From IMG/VR virus record IMGVR_UViG_3300025872_000143, positions 1 through 37,553 of that record: a DNA stretch of 37,553 nt, one strand, 5' to 3'. Below are positions 1 through 7,500 of the stretch, piece after piece. The position numbers were made by a program, and so were the translations under genes. The stretch is from a virus. The notes under the pieces are model-generated. The model had not been told where the DNA came from and made no database searches. It saw only the letters and a list, made by a program, of their open reading frames with translations. Every line of letters starts with the position of its first letter. Within the stretch, counting starts at the first letter, position 1.

Positions 1-41
1 CCCTCCTCGCCAGGCTGCGGGAGAAGGGGGTGGTGGGATGA
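1..41 (+). CDS. 3' end of an unidentified rightward gene (partial)
   Basis: Frame 3 is open from the window edge and reads LLARLREKGVVG before a TGA at 39-41. Only 12 residues are visible, so no family can be named. The stop overlaps an ATG at 38-40 in the ATGA arrangement typical of coupled phage genes. This is the main reason to treat it as the tail of a real upstream gene in the same rightward operon as the next two genes. Confidence 0.45.
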   Translation, partial: LLARLREKGVVG

Positions 42-299
42 GCGACGGCCCCGGAATACCGCATCCGCACACTGGCGGATATCTGCGCCATCCCCGCCGA
101 CCGACGGAAAGCGTTCGTCGCTGATCTGCTGATGTGGTTGGAAACGCGCGAGAGCTTCGCGGATCAGTTGAACGCCGTCTTGAAGGGGCCGCCGGAATAT
201 GCCGCCACGCCCATCCCGCCGTCAGTCTGGTTTACATGGGTTGATGATGGCGTCATCGGGCCGTCCGGCGTGCAGATCGAGATAGGGGGCGCACCATGA
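38..299 (+). pseudogene. Small hypothetical protein gene, apparently frameshifted near its start
   Basis: An ATG at 38 overlaps the upstream stop as ATGA, but its own frame closes after 28 codons. The +1 frame is open to a TGA at 297-299 and reads like real protein, with segments RIRTLADICAIPADRRKAF, ADLLMWLE, VWFTWVDDGVIGPSGVQIEI. Removing one C from the CCCC run at 49-52 would join ATG AGC GAC GGC directly to this frame, giving a protein of about 86 residues starting MSDGPEYRIRTL. So this is a recent frameshift, a sequencing indel, or less likely a programmed +1 shift. If the frame is intact, the only in-frame ATG is at 132, giving 55 residues. The stop overlaps the next start as ATGA. Function unknown. 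Confidence 0.5.
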
Positions 300-478
300 C
301 CCACACCCCACCCCTAACCATCCGCCGCACCGAGGAGCCCCTCCCCCCGCTCTACGCGATCCGCTGCGTCCGCTGGGCAGACGGCACGCCGGGCGAGGAC
401 GCATACCTCGGCGGATGGCTGACGGCCGAGGCGCGCGATGCGGCGATTTTGGCGCGGGGGTGGGTGGAAGACGCTTAG
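296..478 (+). CDS. Small hypothetical protein (60 aa), last gene of the rightward operon
   Basis: The ATG at 296 overlaps the previous stop as ATGA and follows a purine-rich GGGGG stretch about 7 nt upstream. The protein is short and has the segments LYAIRCVRWADGTPGEDAYL and LTAEARDAAILARGWVEDA. It shows no signal peptide or TM segment. I do not recognise a family. It is convergent with the DUF5675 gene and their stop codons overlap by 4 nt (475-478), with no visible terminator between the two operons. Confidence 0.55.
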   Translation: MTHTPPLTIRRTEEPLPPLYAIRCVRWADGTPGEDAYLGGWLTAEARDAAILARGWVEDA

Positions 479-882
479 GCATCCCTCACATCAATCCAGC
501 ACTCCCCCCCGTCCTGCACCGCCGCCGTGATCTTGGCGAATAGGGGCTCGAACGCCATGCGGGATTGGCCGACTGAGTTGGTGCCTCGCGTCACGCCAGT
601 AAGCAAACAACCCTCGGTATCGGCCGCCGTGTTCCCCGGATGGATGCGGATACCCTCGAACCCCGGCACGTCCACCAGCAGAGGAAGCGGGCGTTGGAAG
701 CGGTTGGAAAACGTCACCACCACGCGATACCGCCCCGCCGGGATGGCCGTCTGACCGGGCACCTTGACGCCGGGCGGCCGCACCACGTCTTCACAAACGT
801 AGCACTCGTGGACGCCATCGCAGAACAGTTCGCCGATGGTCGCGCCGTCGTGGCTGGGCTGGCGTTGGAGGAGGAGGTTCAT
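475..882 (-). CDS. DUF5675 family protein, possible lysis-cassette enzyme
   Basis: 135 residues, matching the pattern I know as DUF5675, a family common in phage lysis or tail regions. The most conserved-looking part is GIRIHPGNTAADTEGCLLTG (about residues 78-97), with His81, Asp88 and Cys92 spaced in a way reminiscent of the His...Gly-Cys active site of YkuD-type L,D-transpeptidases. Upstream, TAIPAGRYRVVVTFSNRF (45-62) is a typical beta-rich DUF5675 segment. The start ATG overlaps the RyR-domain gene stop as ATGA. It ends the late operon, just past the holin-like gene. No classical endolysin (muramidase, amidase, CHAP) is visible nearby, so it may fill that role. That is inference only; the family assignment is fairly secure, the activity is not. 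Confidence 0.8.
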   Translation of the reverse strand: MNLLLQRQPSHDGATIGELFCDGVHECYVCEDVVRPPGVKVPGQTAIPAGRYRVVVTFSNRFQRPLPLLVDVPGFEGIRIHPGNTAADTEGCLLTGVTRGTNSVGQSRMAFEPLFAKITAAVQDGGECWIDVRDA

Positions 883-1247
883 GGCGCCGTCACCATGGAC
901 CGACCAAGCGTGGCCACGATCGCGCGGAAAGTATGGTCCTTCACCTTTTGCTCAAAAGGCAACACGTCATACGGCACGATGCAAGGATGCGTTTTCATGT
1001 CCGCATCCTTCTTGTCGCCATAAACCCAGCCGGCGGCGATCTTGTCCGCCATCCATGCGTCATGCTGTGCTGATGCCGGCGCGTTCGGATTGGCAAGCGC
1101 GAACTGCACGCCGGCCATGGCGCTATCGCGTTGCCATTGTTCGGCGTCGGCCCAGGGCCGTTGCGAAAAATCGCCCGCCGCTTCGCATATGGCGCGGTTC
1201 ACCTCATGGCAAACGCACGCGATATGCTGAATATCAAGTTCGTTCAT
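879..1247 (-). CDS. RyR-domain protein
   Basis: 122 residues. The C-terminal half carries the RyR (ryanodine-receptor repeat) signature seen in many phage and bacterial proteins: AQHDAWMADKIAAGWVYGDK followed by KTHPCIVPYDVLPFEQKVKD and HTFRAIV (about residues 60-112). The N-terminal half, with HIACVCHEVNRAICEA and a Trp-rich WADAEQWQRDSAMAGVQFA helix, also fits these phage versions. RyR domains are thought to bind small ligands; the role in phages is not established. A good Shine-Dalgarno (AAGGAAG) sits about 6 nt before the ATG. The stop overlaps the DUF5675 start as ATGA, so the two are probably co-translated. Confidence 0.85.
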   Translation of the reverse strand: MNELDIQHIACVCHEVNRAICEAAGDFSQRPWADAEQWQRDSAMAGVQFALANPNAPASAQHDAWMADKIAAGWVYGDKKDADMKTHPCIVPYDVLPFEQKVKDHTFRAIVATLGRSMVTAP

Positions 1248-1280
1248 GGTGCTTCCTTGGGTTGTGGTATATGAACGTGG

Positions 1281-1481
1281 TCACTTCGGCGCAAATCTCA
1301 GATGCTGCCACCACCAATCGGCTCCGCCATCAAGGTAGTGATGTTTGTGGATGTGCCGCTTCCATACTCGCCGAAGCCAGACAAACCCGGCATCAACGGT
1401 GAAAGTCGGCAACCAAGCGAACGCCTTGATCCATGGCCCCTTGGGATCGCCGAACAAGGGCGCATATGGGTCTGGCCTCAC
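1281..1481 (-). CDS. Small Trp/His-rich hypothetical protein of the lysis region
   Basis: I chose the GTG at 1481 because it overlaps the holin-like gene's TGA as GTGA, the junction style used across this operon. The open frame extends six codons further to a TTG. The product of 66 residues contains PYAPLFGDPKGPWIKAFAWL, VWLRRVWKRHIHKHHYLDGG and a WWWQ motif. Similar Trp-rich small proteins recur beside holin-like genes in alphaproteobacterial phages. The hydrophobic stretch around WLPTFTVDAGFVWLRR is too short for a confident TM call. Function unknown. Confidence 0.65.
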   Translation of the reverse strand: MRPDPYAPLFGDPKGPWIKAFAWLPTFTVDAGFVWLRRVWKRHIHKHHYLDGGADWWWQHLRFAPK

Positions 1482-2005
1482 TTCGGCGCACTCTGCCAAA
1501 GCATCTTGTCTTTCTCCTGCGAGCCGCGCGACGAGCCGAAATAGTATTGCAGAACCGCACCAAGCGCACCGCCGAGCGTGCCGATCATCAGGTTGAGAGC
1601 GGTCGCGTTGGCTGCTGGCACATCCCGGAACGCCATCACGCCGAGCAGGCTAAAGAACCCCATGACCACCCCGGCGGCAATCATGGCCGGTGTGTGATCC
1701 CGAACCGCGATCTCTCGCCCCCGCGCGTTGGCCAAGTCCTCGTAGCCAAGCTGGCTCTCCTGCACGTCCAACTGCCGCATCGCGACCTTGAAGTCGTTGT
1801 CAGCCTTCCGCAGCGCCGCCAACTGTTCCGGCGTGGCGTTCTGAATGGCCGTTGCGATCTGATCCTGCGGGGTCCCCGAAGGAAGCCCAAGCGCATCGCA
1901 CACGAACTGCACCGCCTGACCTGCCAGCGGTCCACCTGCGGCGCGAGCGAGCGTCGGCGCGATGATCCCCAGAGCGCCCTTCGCGAAGTCGATGAAGTCT
2001 GCCAT
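1478..2005 (-). CDS. Holin-like protein with two TM segments
   Basis: 175 residues. A soluble, partly helical N-terminal part (MADFIDFAKGALGIIAPTLA, then QDQIATAIQNATPEQLAALR) is followed by two membrane segments, about residues 106-126 (PAMIAAGVVMGFFSLLGVMA) and 136-157 (LNLMIGTLGGALGAVLQYYF). The charged GSSRGSQEKDKM tail is characteristic of the holin-type proteins of many proteobacterial phages, which would permeabilise the inner membrane at the end of infection. Neighbours support this: a TM/coiled-coil gene just upstream and the small Trp-rich, RyR and DUF5675 genes downstream. It could instead be a membrane anchor with another role, but holin-like is the best reading. Confidence 0.75.
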   Translation of the reverse strand: MADFIDFAKGALGIIAPTLARAAGGPLAGQAVQFVCDALGLPSGTPQDQIATAIQNATPEQLAALRKADNDFKVAMRQLDVQESQLGYEDLANARGREIAVRDHTPAMIAAGVVMGFFSLLGVMAFRDVPAANATALNLMIGTLGGALGAVLQYYFGSSRGSQEKDKMLWQSAPK

Positions 2006-2013
2006 GTCCCCTC

Positions 2014-2382
2014 CTAACCAGCCGTAGCCGTAGAGCCCTTCTCCAACTGAGAACGCCGCCAGATCGACGCCACCTGATTCTGCAATTCCTTGAGTGCGTT
2101 CTCTAGCGACAGCAGCCGCCCTTGCGTCTCGCCCTCAGTCTTGGCCGACTGCCGGCGGTATGCCTCGCTCTCCTTGACCGCGACGGACGCCTCGTTGCGA
2201 ATGTCCGTGATCTGCGAGCGCAGTTCTCGGAATCCGGCCTGCATGTCCCGCACGCCGTCGCGCATGTTCACGAGTTCAATTGCGATCCACCCTAAGAGCG
2301 CCAACGTCCCTGGCAGGACGAACGCGCGAATGAACCGCAAAGCCCCAACACTGTCGATCGTGTCTGCCAGGGTTTGTCGCAT
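2014..2382 (-). CDS. Single-TM coiled-coil protein, possible spanin or lysis accessory
   Basis: The frame is open up to a GTG at 2535, but the ATG at 2382 has a strong GAGGGGGA Shine-Dalgarno 7-8 nt upstream and starts just after the small gene ending at 2396, so I use it (122 residues). A TM helix at about residues 21-37 (AFVLPGTLALLGWIAIE) is followed by a long heptad-like helix with QAGFRELRSQITDIRNEASV and GRLLSLENALKELQNQVASI. One N-proximal TM plus a periplasmic-length coiled coil is the layout of an inner-membrane spanin (Rz-like). No matching outer-membrane lipoprotein is evident, so the role is tentative. Confidence 0.65.
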   Translation of the reverse strand: MRQTLADTIDSVGALRFIRAFVLPGTLALLGWIAIELVNMRDGVRDMQAGFRELRSQITDIRNEASVAVKESEAYRRQSAKTEGETQGRLLSLENALKELQNQVASIWRRSQLEKGSTATAG

Positions 2383-2395
2383 GGCTTCGTCCCCC

Positions 2396-2566
2396 TCAGC
2401 CGGGTCCGCCAGCGCCCTCGGAACCGCCACTGCCGGTGTTGCCGGCCTGCTGGCTTCCAGGGTTGGGGTTGTTGGGGTCGTTGATGTCATTCCCCGGTTG
2501 CGTCCCGTCGTTCTGGCCCGTGCCAGTGGCGTCACCCAAGGCGCCGCCTGTTTCAGTTCCCGACAT
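2396..2566 (-). CDS. 56-aa Gly/Asn/Pro-rich peptide
   Basis: An ATG at 2564-2566 is preceded by AAGGAG at an 8-nt distance, the best Shine-Dalgarno in this part of the operon. The frame runs to a TGA at 2396-2398. The product (MSGTETGGALGDATGTGQND at the N-terminus, then Asn/Pro- and Gly-rich repeats) looks low-complexity and disordered. Its coding region overlaps the open frame extending upstream of the TM/coiled-coil gene, which is why the larger gene's start is better placed at 2382. No function can be assigned; it could also be a leader peptide for translational coupling. Confidence 0.5.
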   Translation of the reverse strand: MSGTETGGALGDATGTGQNDGTQPGNDINDPNNPNPGSQQAGNTGSGGSEGAGGPG

Positions 2567-2630
2567 TGTGAACACTCCTTATCAACGCACCGTGAAACGA
2601 ACGTGAAAACAGCCTTGGTGCGGGTGGCCG

Positions 2631-2726
2631 TTAGAGAGAAAATGAGGTAACATGAGGCGCGAAGTCTATCAGCGCCTTGCCGAGCGTCAGGGCAATCGCG
2701 CCGACGATGATGATTTTGACGATCAT
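2631..2726 (-). CDS. 31-aa single-TM peptide
   Basis: The ATG at 2724-2726 overlaps the LamG-like gene's TGA as ATGA and has GGAG 6 nt upstream. The product MIVKIIIVGAIALTLGKALI plus DFAPHVTSFSL is one predicted membrane helix (residues 2-20) with a short polar tail. The in-frame ATG four codons earlier (2738) is less well placed. Very small TM peptides at phage lysis loci can act as pinholins or regulators, but nothing in the sequence proves that here. Confidence 0.55.
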   Translation of the reverse strand: MIVKIIIVGAIALTLGKALIDFAPHVTSFSL

Positions 2727-3565
2727 GCGTTTCTCCATCGCACTACACGGGGGAAGAACGACGAGGCCGGGGCGCGCGGGAGCCCGATCTTTTGGGGCGC
2801 GAACGGCCGCCACGGGGTAGAGTATAGCTGCCACACCTCCGATTGGGTCAGGGTGCGCGACCACATGCGGATGTCCTGCATGTAGCCGGTATTCCAGAGC
2901 GAAGCAGCGCCTCGGGACATGACGTAGAGCGTCGAGTTGGCGAACGTGCCAGTCGTTGTCGTGTCCGTCCCGAACCGGGTTGTAAGGGTCTGCGCGATGC
3001 CATTGATATAGACTGCGACGATCTTCCCGACGCCGGAGATCGTGTAGTCATAAACGACAGCCCAATGGTTCCAAACGGCGGCGGTTGGCTGCGGGAACGT
3101 TACGTCAACGAAAATGCCGGCCGCCAGCGTCGATTTGCAGGCCATCTCAACCGTGCCAGGGAACCCACCGCTATTGGGGTCGATCATGAAGCCGCCCAGC
3201 GTGGCGCCGAACATATTCGGCGTGAACTCCATAAACATATTGTCGCCGGAGCCGTTGGTGGTGTTCACACCCCAGAACGAAACGCTTAACTTGTTGTAAC
3301 TGGTCAGGTTCAGCGCAACGGAAAGCGCATTGTTGGAGCCGTTGAACGACAACTGCTTGCCAGATCGCTTCCACGAGGTCCATGTCGGCGGCGTCGCGGT
3401 CAACGCCATGTCGGCGCCCTTCGCAATCAGATTACGACCGTATAGGCCGCCGCCATCCGTCAGAGGCCATGCATGAATTAGCCCTGTGGCAAGCGGGTCC
3501 GTCCAATCCACTTTCGAGGATGGGAGCGGCGGATAAGCCCCGAACCTGCTACGGCGGAACGGCAT
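2723..3565 (-). CDS. LamG/concanavalin A-like lectin-domain virion protein
   Basis: 280 residues. After a basic N-terminus, the segments LATGLIHAWPLTDGGGLYGR (about 26-45), QLSFNGSNNALSVALNL, LSVSFWG, WNHWAVVYD, IVAVYINGIAQTL, and YMQDIRMWSRTLTQSEVWQL with a terminal YSTPWRPF form the standard order of a LamG-like jelly-roll (laminin G-like/pentraxin-like lectin). Such domains bind glycans. Lying among tail fibre genes, it is probably a virion-associated receptor-binding or adhesion protein. The C-terminus, RPFAPQKIGLPRAP, resembles that of other phage LamG proteins. No signal peptide. Domain call is firm; the exact receptor is unknown. Confidence 0.8.
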   Translation of the reverse strand: MPFRRSRFGAYPPLPSSKVDWTDPLATGLIHAWPLTDGGGLYGRNLIAKGADMALTATPPTWTSWKRSGKQLSFNGSNNALSVALNLTSYNKLSVSFWGVNTTNGSGDNMFMEFTPNMFGATLGGFMIDPNSGGFPGTVEMACKSTLAAGIFVDVTFPQPTAAVWNHWAVVYDYTISGVGKIVAVYINGIAQTLTTRFGTDTTTTGTFANSTLYVMSRGAASLWNTGYMQDIRMWSRTLTQSEVWQLYSTPWRPFAPQKIGLPRAPASSFFPRVVRWRNA

Positions 3566-3568
3566 GGG

Positions 3569-4063
3569 TTACGAGTTGGTGTAGTAGACGCCGGTGTATT
3601 CGGCGAAGCAGTTGGAGGAAGACGAGTCCGTGTTCTGGCCTGTGTAGTTGCGCAGAACGAAGCCCCACTTGTAGGGCATCACGCCGCCAAAAAACTGCGC
3701 AATCGGGATCACCGCGCGATACGTCGTGCTGGTTGATGGGCACGCGAGCACGACTGGGCCGAGTAGGTTTGTCGGGCTATCAATCGTCACCGCCCCATCC
3801 GTGCCGACGCTTTCCGCCGAGGATGCGTTGTAGATGCTGTCCGCGCCTGCGCCGAAGATATAGATGTAGCACGCCTTGTCGTTCGCGAGCGCCGACGCCG
3901 ACGTTTTGATTGAGATCGTCAGCAGCGCATCGACATACAGATTGCTCGAATTGTCGATGGCCGTGCAGCCGCGCCCCGCCGTCGCCGATGACGCCAGACT
4001 AGTGAGCGTGCATGTGATCGCGGTATTCGAGCCGAAGCTGATTTTGTCAGTCGTGGTAGCCAT
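3569..4063 (-). CDS. Hypothetical virion/fibre-associated protein (164 aa)
   Basis: Ser/Thr/Ala-rich, beta-strand-like protein starting MATTTDKISFGSNTAITCTL, with ACYIYIFGAGADSIYNAS, LLGPVVLACPSTSTTYRAVI and PIAQFFGGVMPYKWGFVLRN. I recognise this as a type of small protein often encoded between the tailspike and lectin genes of such phages but cannot name a family. The start overlaps the previous stop as TAATG (4063). The gap to the LamG gene is 3 nt. Likely a structural protein, from context only. Confidence 0.7.
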   Translation of the reverse strand: MATTTDKISFGSNTAITCTLTSLASSATAGRGCTAIDNSSNLYVDALLTISIKTSASALANDKACYIYIFGAGADSIYNASSAESVGTDGAVTIDSPTNLLGPVVLACPSTSTTYRAVIPIAQFFGGVMPYKWGFVLRNYTGQNTDSSSSNCFAEYTGVYYTNS

Positions 4064-4581
4064 TAGACCATTACCTCCGCGACTTCATCGGCGGTCACAG
4101 CATTGGGCGCCTCGGCAATACCCATCCACACGTCCACAATCCGAGGGTGGCGCGAGACCGATGCGCTAGTCCCTTGGGTCAGGGCAAGGATAGCATCCCG
4201 AGATGCAGCAGACAGCGCACCGGCTGCAACAAGTGCCGCCATGGCCTGTTCGGCAGCTTCCAGAATGTCCGGCTGGTCGGTTTCAATGACCACGAACCGC
4301 TCCAGCATCCGGGCGAACGACCATGCTGCGGCTGCAATCGGTGTGTCGCCGGCTGCAAGTTTGTTGATGGCGTAGAGTTCGCTAGTCGGAACAACAATCC
4401 GCTGCACGGCCGCCGATGTGACGCCGATGCGGATGGGCGAGCCCTCGGTAACGGTCGGCGCATTGAGGCTGGACGCGATAGCCGACGCGCTCATCCCTTT
4501 GTATTCCGCCGCGCCAACCTCTGCGCGCAAGGCGGCTCGCGCGTCGTCGTTCAAGGGCGCCCGTGCTGATGTGTCGCTCAT
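4063..4581 (-). CDS. Hypothetical protein (172 aa) downstream of the tailspike
   Basis: The ATG at 4581 overlaps the tailspike TGA as ATGA; the frame is open further upstream but within the tailspike gene, so this start is preferred. Ala-rich, mostly helical protein: APLNDDARAALRAEVGAAEY, VVPTSELYAINKLAAGDTPI, AAAWSFARMLERFVVIETDQ, ILEAAEQAMAALVAAGALSA. No signal peptide or TM segment. It may be a chaperone or assembly factor for the spike or fibre encoded just upstream, as is common at this position, but there is no direct evidence. Confidence 0.7.
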   Translation of the reverse strand: MSDTSARAPLNDDARAALRAEVGAAEYKGMSASAIASSLNAPTVTEGSPIRIGVTSAAVQRIVVPTSELYAINKLAAGDTPIAAAAWSFARMLERFVVIETDQPDILEAAEQAMAALVAAGALSAASRDAILALTQGTSASVSRHPRIVDVWMGIAEAPNAVTADEVAEVMV

Positions 4582-7500
4582 GGAACCTTCACCGTGAAAA
4601 AGACGGAGCCGCCAGCCGCCGCCGTGCCGCCGACCACAAGCCAAAGATGCTGGCCTGCTGATAGCGTGTTCGCAGCCGTCGCCGTACCGATAGTGTCAAC
4701 CGTCGTGCTGTTCGATGTGATCGAAGACAGTCCCGTGATCGCCGTATAGGTCCCCGGCGCACCAATGGCCCCGCTATACGTGATCGTGCCGCTGGCAACG
4801 TGCGCGTAAGAGTTCAGCACCGTTCCGCCATTGATGAATGGTCCGAGGTCATATGTCCCCAGCGGCAGCGTGTTCACAAGATCGTTTGAGAGCCCGAGCA
4901 CAATCGTATTGCTCGGAACAATCGTTCCCGACGTGATCGTCCAGCCGGTCGGCAAAACTGCCCCGGTCGGCGCCGCACCCGCCCCGCCGCCGATGACGAC
5001 GGAGTTAGCGGCAAGTGCCCCGGACGAAAGCCAAGACGTTCCGCTATTGAAGTAGGGGATGCCGCCAGACGTGCCTGCGACCGTGAGCGCGAGCGTGCCG
5101 CTGGTTGTGATCGGCGAGCCGGAGACGGAGATGATGCCGCCAGTGAACGTCTCCGCCACGCTGCTGACCGTGCCGACTGCCGTTCCGTTGACGTAGAACC
5201 CACCAGACGCATTGACCTTGCCGTAGCCGAGTGCGCCGCCAGTAGGCGCCCCAACCTCGTAACCGTCCGGCCCCTTGAACGCGAGGGAGTCATAGACGGT
5301 CATCTCGCCAGTCGGAACGCCATCGACGGCAAGCCGCCCGCGTATCGCGGTCGATGCGTTGGTGCCGACCGACCACTGCAACTGAGCGCGCGTGTCGTCC
5401 GACGTGATGAACAGCGGGCCTTCAATCAGCGAGATGATCGAATACGCGGTGCCGACCGTTGGGGCGCCCGTGAACGTCGCGGCGGAGCCCTGCAAGGACC
5501 CGACTGTCGCCGTCTTTGTCGATCCGTTGTAGGCGGTGATCTGCCGCGTTTCGCCGCTGATGACTAGCGCGCCGCCCGTGTAGTAGTCGTTGGTTGCGGA
5601 AGCGCCCGCGTCCAGTACGATCGCCGATGTAGTCGAGCCGGTGCCGACCGTGCTGTTGCGGCGGTTATCCGTCCGCGAGTCAATCAGAATATCGGTGCCG
5701 CCGGTCGAAAGCTGCTTGATGTCGAACGAAAGCGACTGGCCGGAATAGATCGAGATGCCGTTGCCCGCACCCGCGCCGAAAATCCGCAAGTCCGTGAAGG
5801 CGCAATAGGCCGGAATGCCGCTTGTCGTCGTCCCGTAGAACGCAATCCCGGAGTATCCAGCGGGGGGCGAAATGACGGAAAGGCTAACAAAGTCAATCTT
5901 CTGGATCGACTGGAATGTGGTGGTCGGAGAGCCGAACTTGATGAGGTCGGAGTTGGCAACCGCCTGATCCGAGCCTTCATACTCAATTCGGCAAGACGTG
6001 ACTTTGATCGTCTTCGCCTGCTTAAACCAGAAGACGCCACCCTGCGGGCCGATGAAGGCGCATTCGACAAACTGCGTCTCGTTGGTGGCGTTGCCGGATG
6101 TGGCGGCATCAAGAATGATCTGCGGTTGCGAAGTGGTGCCGCAGGATCGCGTCATCACGTTGCGAACCATGCTTTCGCGGAGGTATGCCCGCGAGGTCGC
6201 GTCCGTGTATCCGCTAGTGAGGACGCCGGCCATGTTTTCGACCAGCATGTCTTCGAGCCACAGCCCGTCAACGCGGTCGTAGCAGCGGACGGCATCGGGC
6301 CGAACCGTCGTGGATTGGTTGCCGCCGATAGCCATAAGCGCGATGCGGAGCCGGTTCGTCAGGCTCGACGTGGTGTAGATCGGCCCGGAAATGTCAAACT
6401 GCCCAGCGCTAGGAAACAAGTTCTTCGGCGCCAACACCCATGCGCCCGTGTAGCCCTCCGTCACCTGGATGCGGGAAGACGCAGGCCCGTCGCCGAAAAT
6501 GTCGCCCGCCCGCGTGATTTTGGGCAGGCCAGAACCCGAGAACAGGCCGTAGATGCCCGCCGGCAGTCGCGCCGAGACCTGCGACGTGGAAGCGTTGAAG
6601 GCATTAAGCCAATCAGATAGCGCCGTGAAGTTGTCGGTGCCGTATTGGAATTTGCCCGTCCGTGTCCAAGAAATAGTGAACGTCGCGCCAGTGCCGCCAG
6701 TCGGGCTAGATGCGCCTGTGGCGACGGGATCAGTCGGCACAACGGTGTAATCACCATCCACCGAAGGCGCCGCCGCCATCACGTCCATGTTTGCGCTGAT
6801 CGTGGCGCCAGTCACCCCGCTGCCGGTTATGGTGATCGGAATGGCCGAAAGCGTGCCGGGATTGGTCGTGAAGACGCCATTGCGGGTGACAAGAACGGAA
6901 GTCACTCCGCCGCCGGAAACGACGCAGGTTCCCTTTGCGGGGGCGCCGACGCCCGCACTCGTCTCCCAGCGATACCGCCCGTCCGTGCCGCCAGAACCGG
7001 CCGCAGATATCGCAACCGACGACGCGCGAATTTGCGTCTTCACCACAGTCAGAACCGTGGTGGTCGCGGCGGTGCCGCCCGTTACGGTCATCGTATCGCC
7101 GGGCGCGTAGTTGCCGGACGAACCGGCATCCACCACCGTCGCCGTGTTGGCGTAGTAGTTGGAGCCAATCGCATTCGTCGCTGGGCTAGTCAGGACCACT
7201 GTGCCGCTGTTGATGACGGACGAGATCGTCGTCAGCAGCGGCGCGCTCCCGACGCCGAGCGCATCGGAAACCTCAATCGGCTTGTTCAGATCGCCCGCAA
7301 CAAACGGATTGGACGGACAGACCAGCGTATCCGGGGCGCCAAGCGTGATCGTGCCGTCCTGATACTGCACACAATCACCGACCGCGCCGTAATCCGCCAC
7401 CGCGTCGAGATAGGCCGCCGGGCCGGTCGGGCCAGTCGGACCAGTCGGGCCGCCAGAAGGGCCTGTCGGCCCCTGCGGACCCTGCGGCCCAAAGCCGCCA

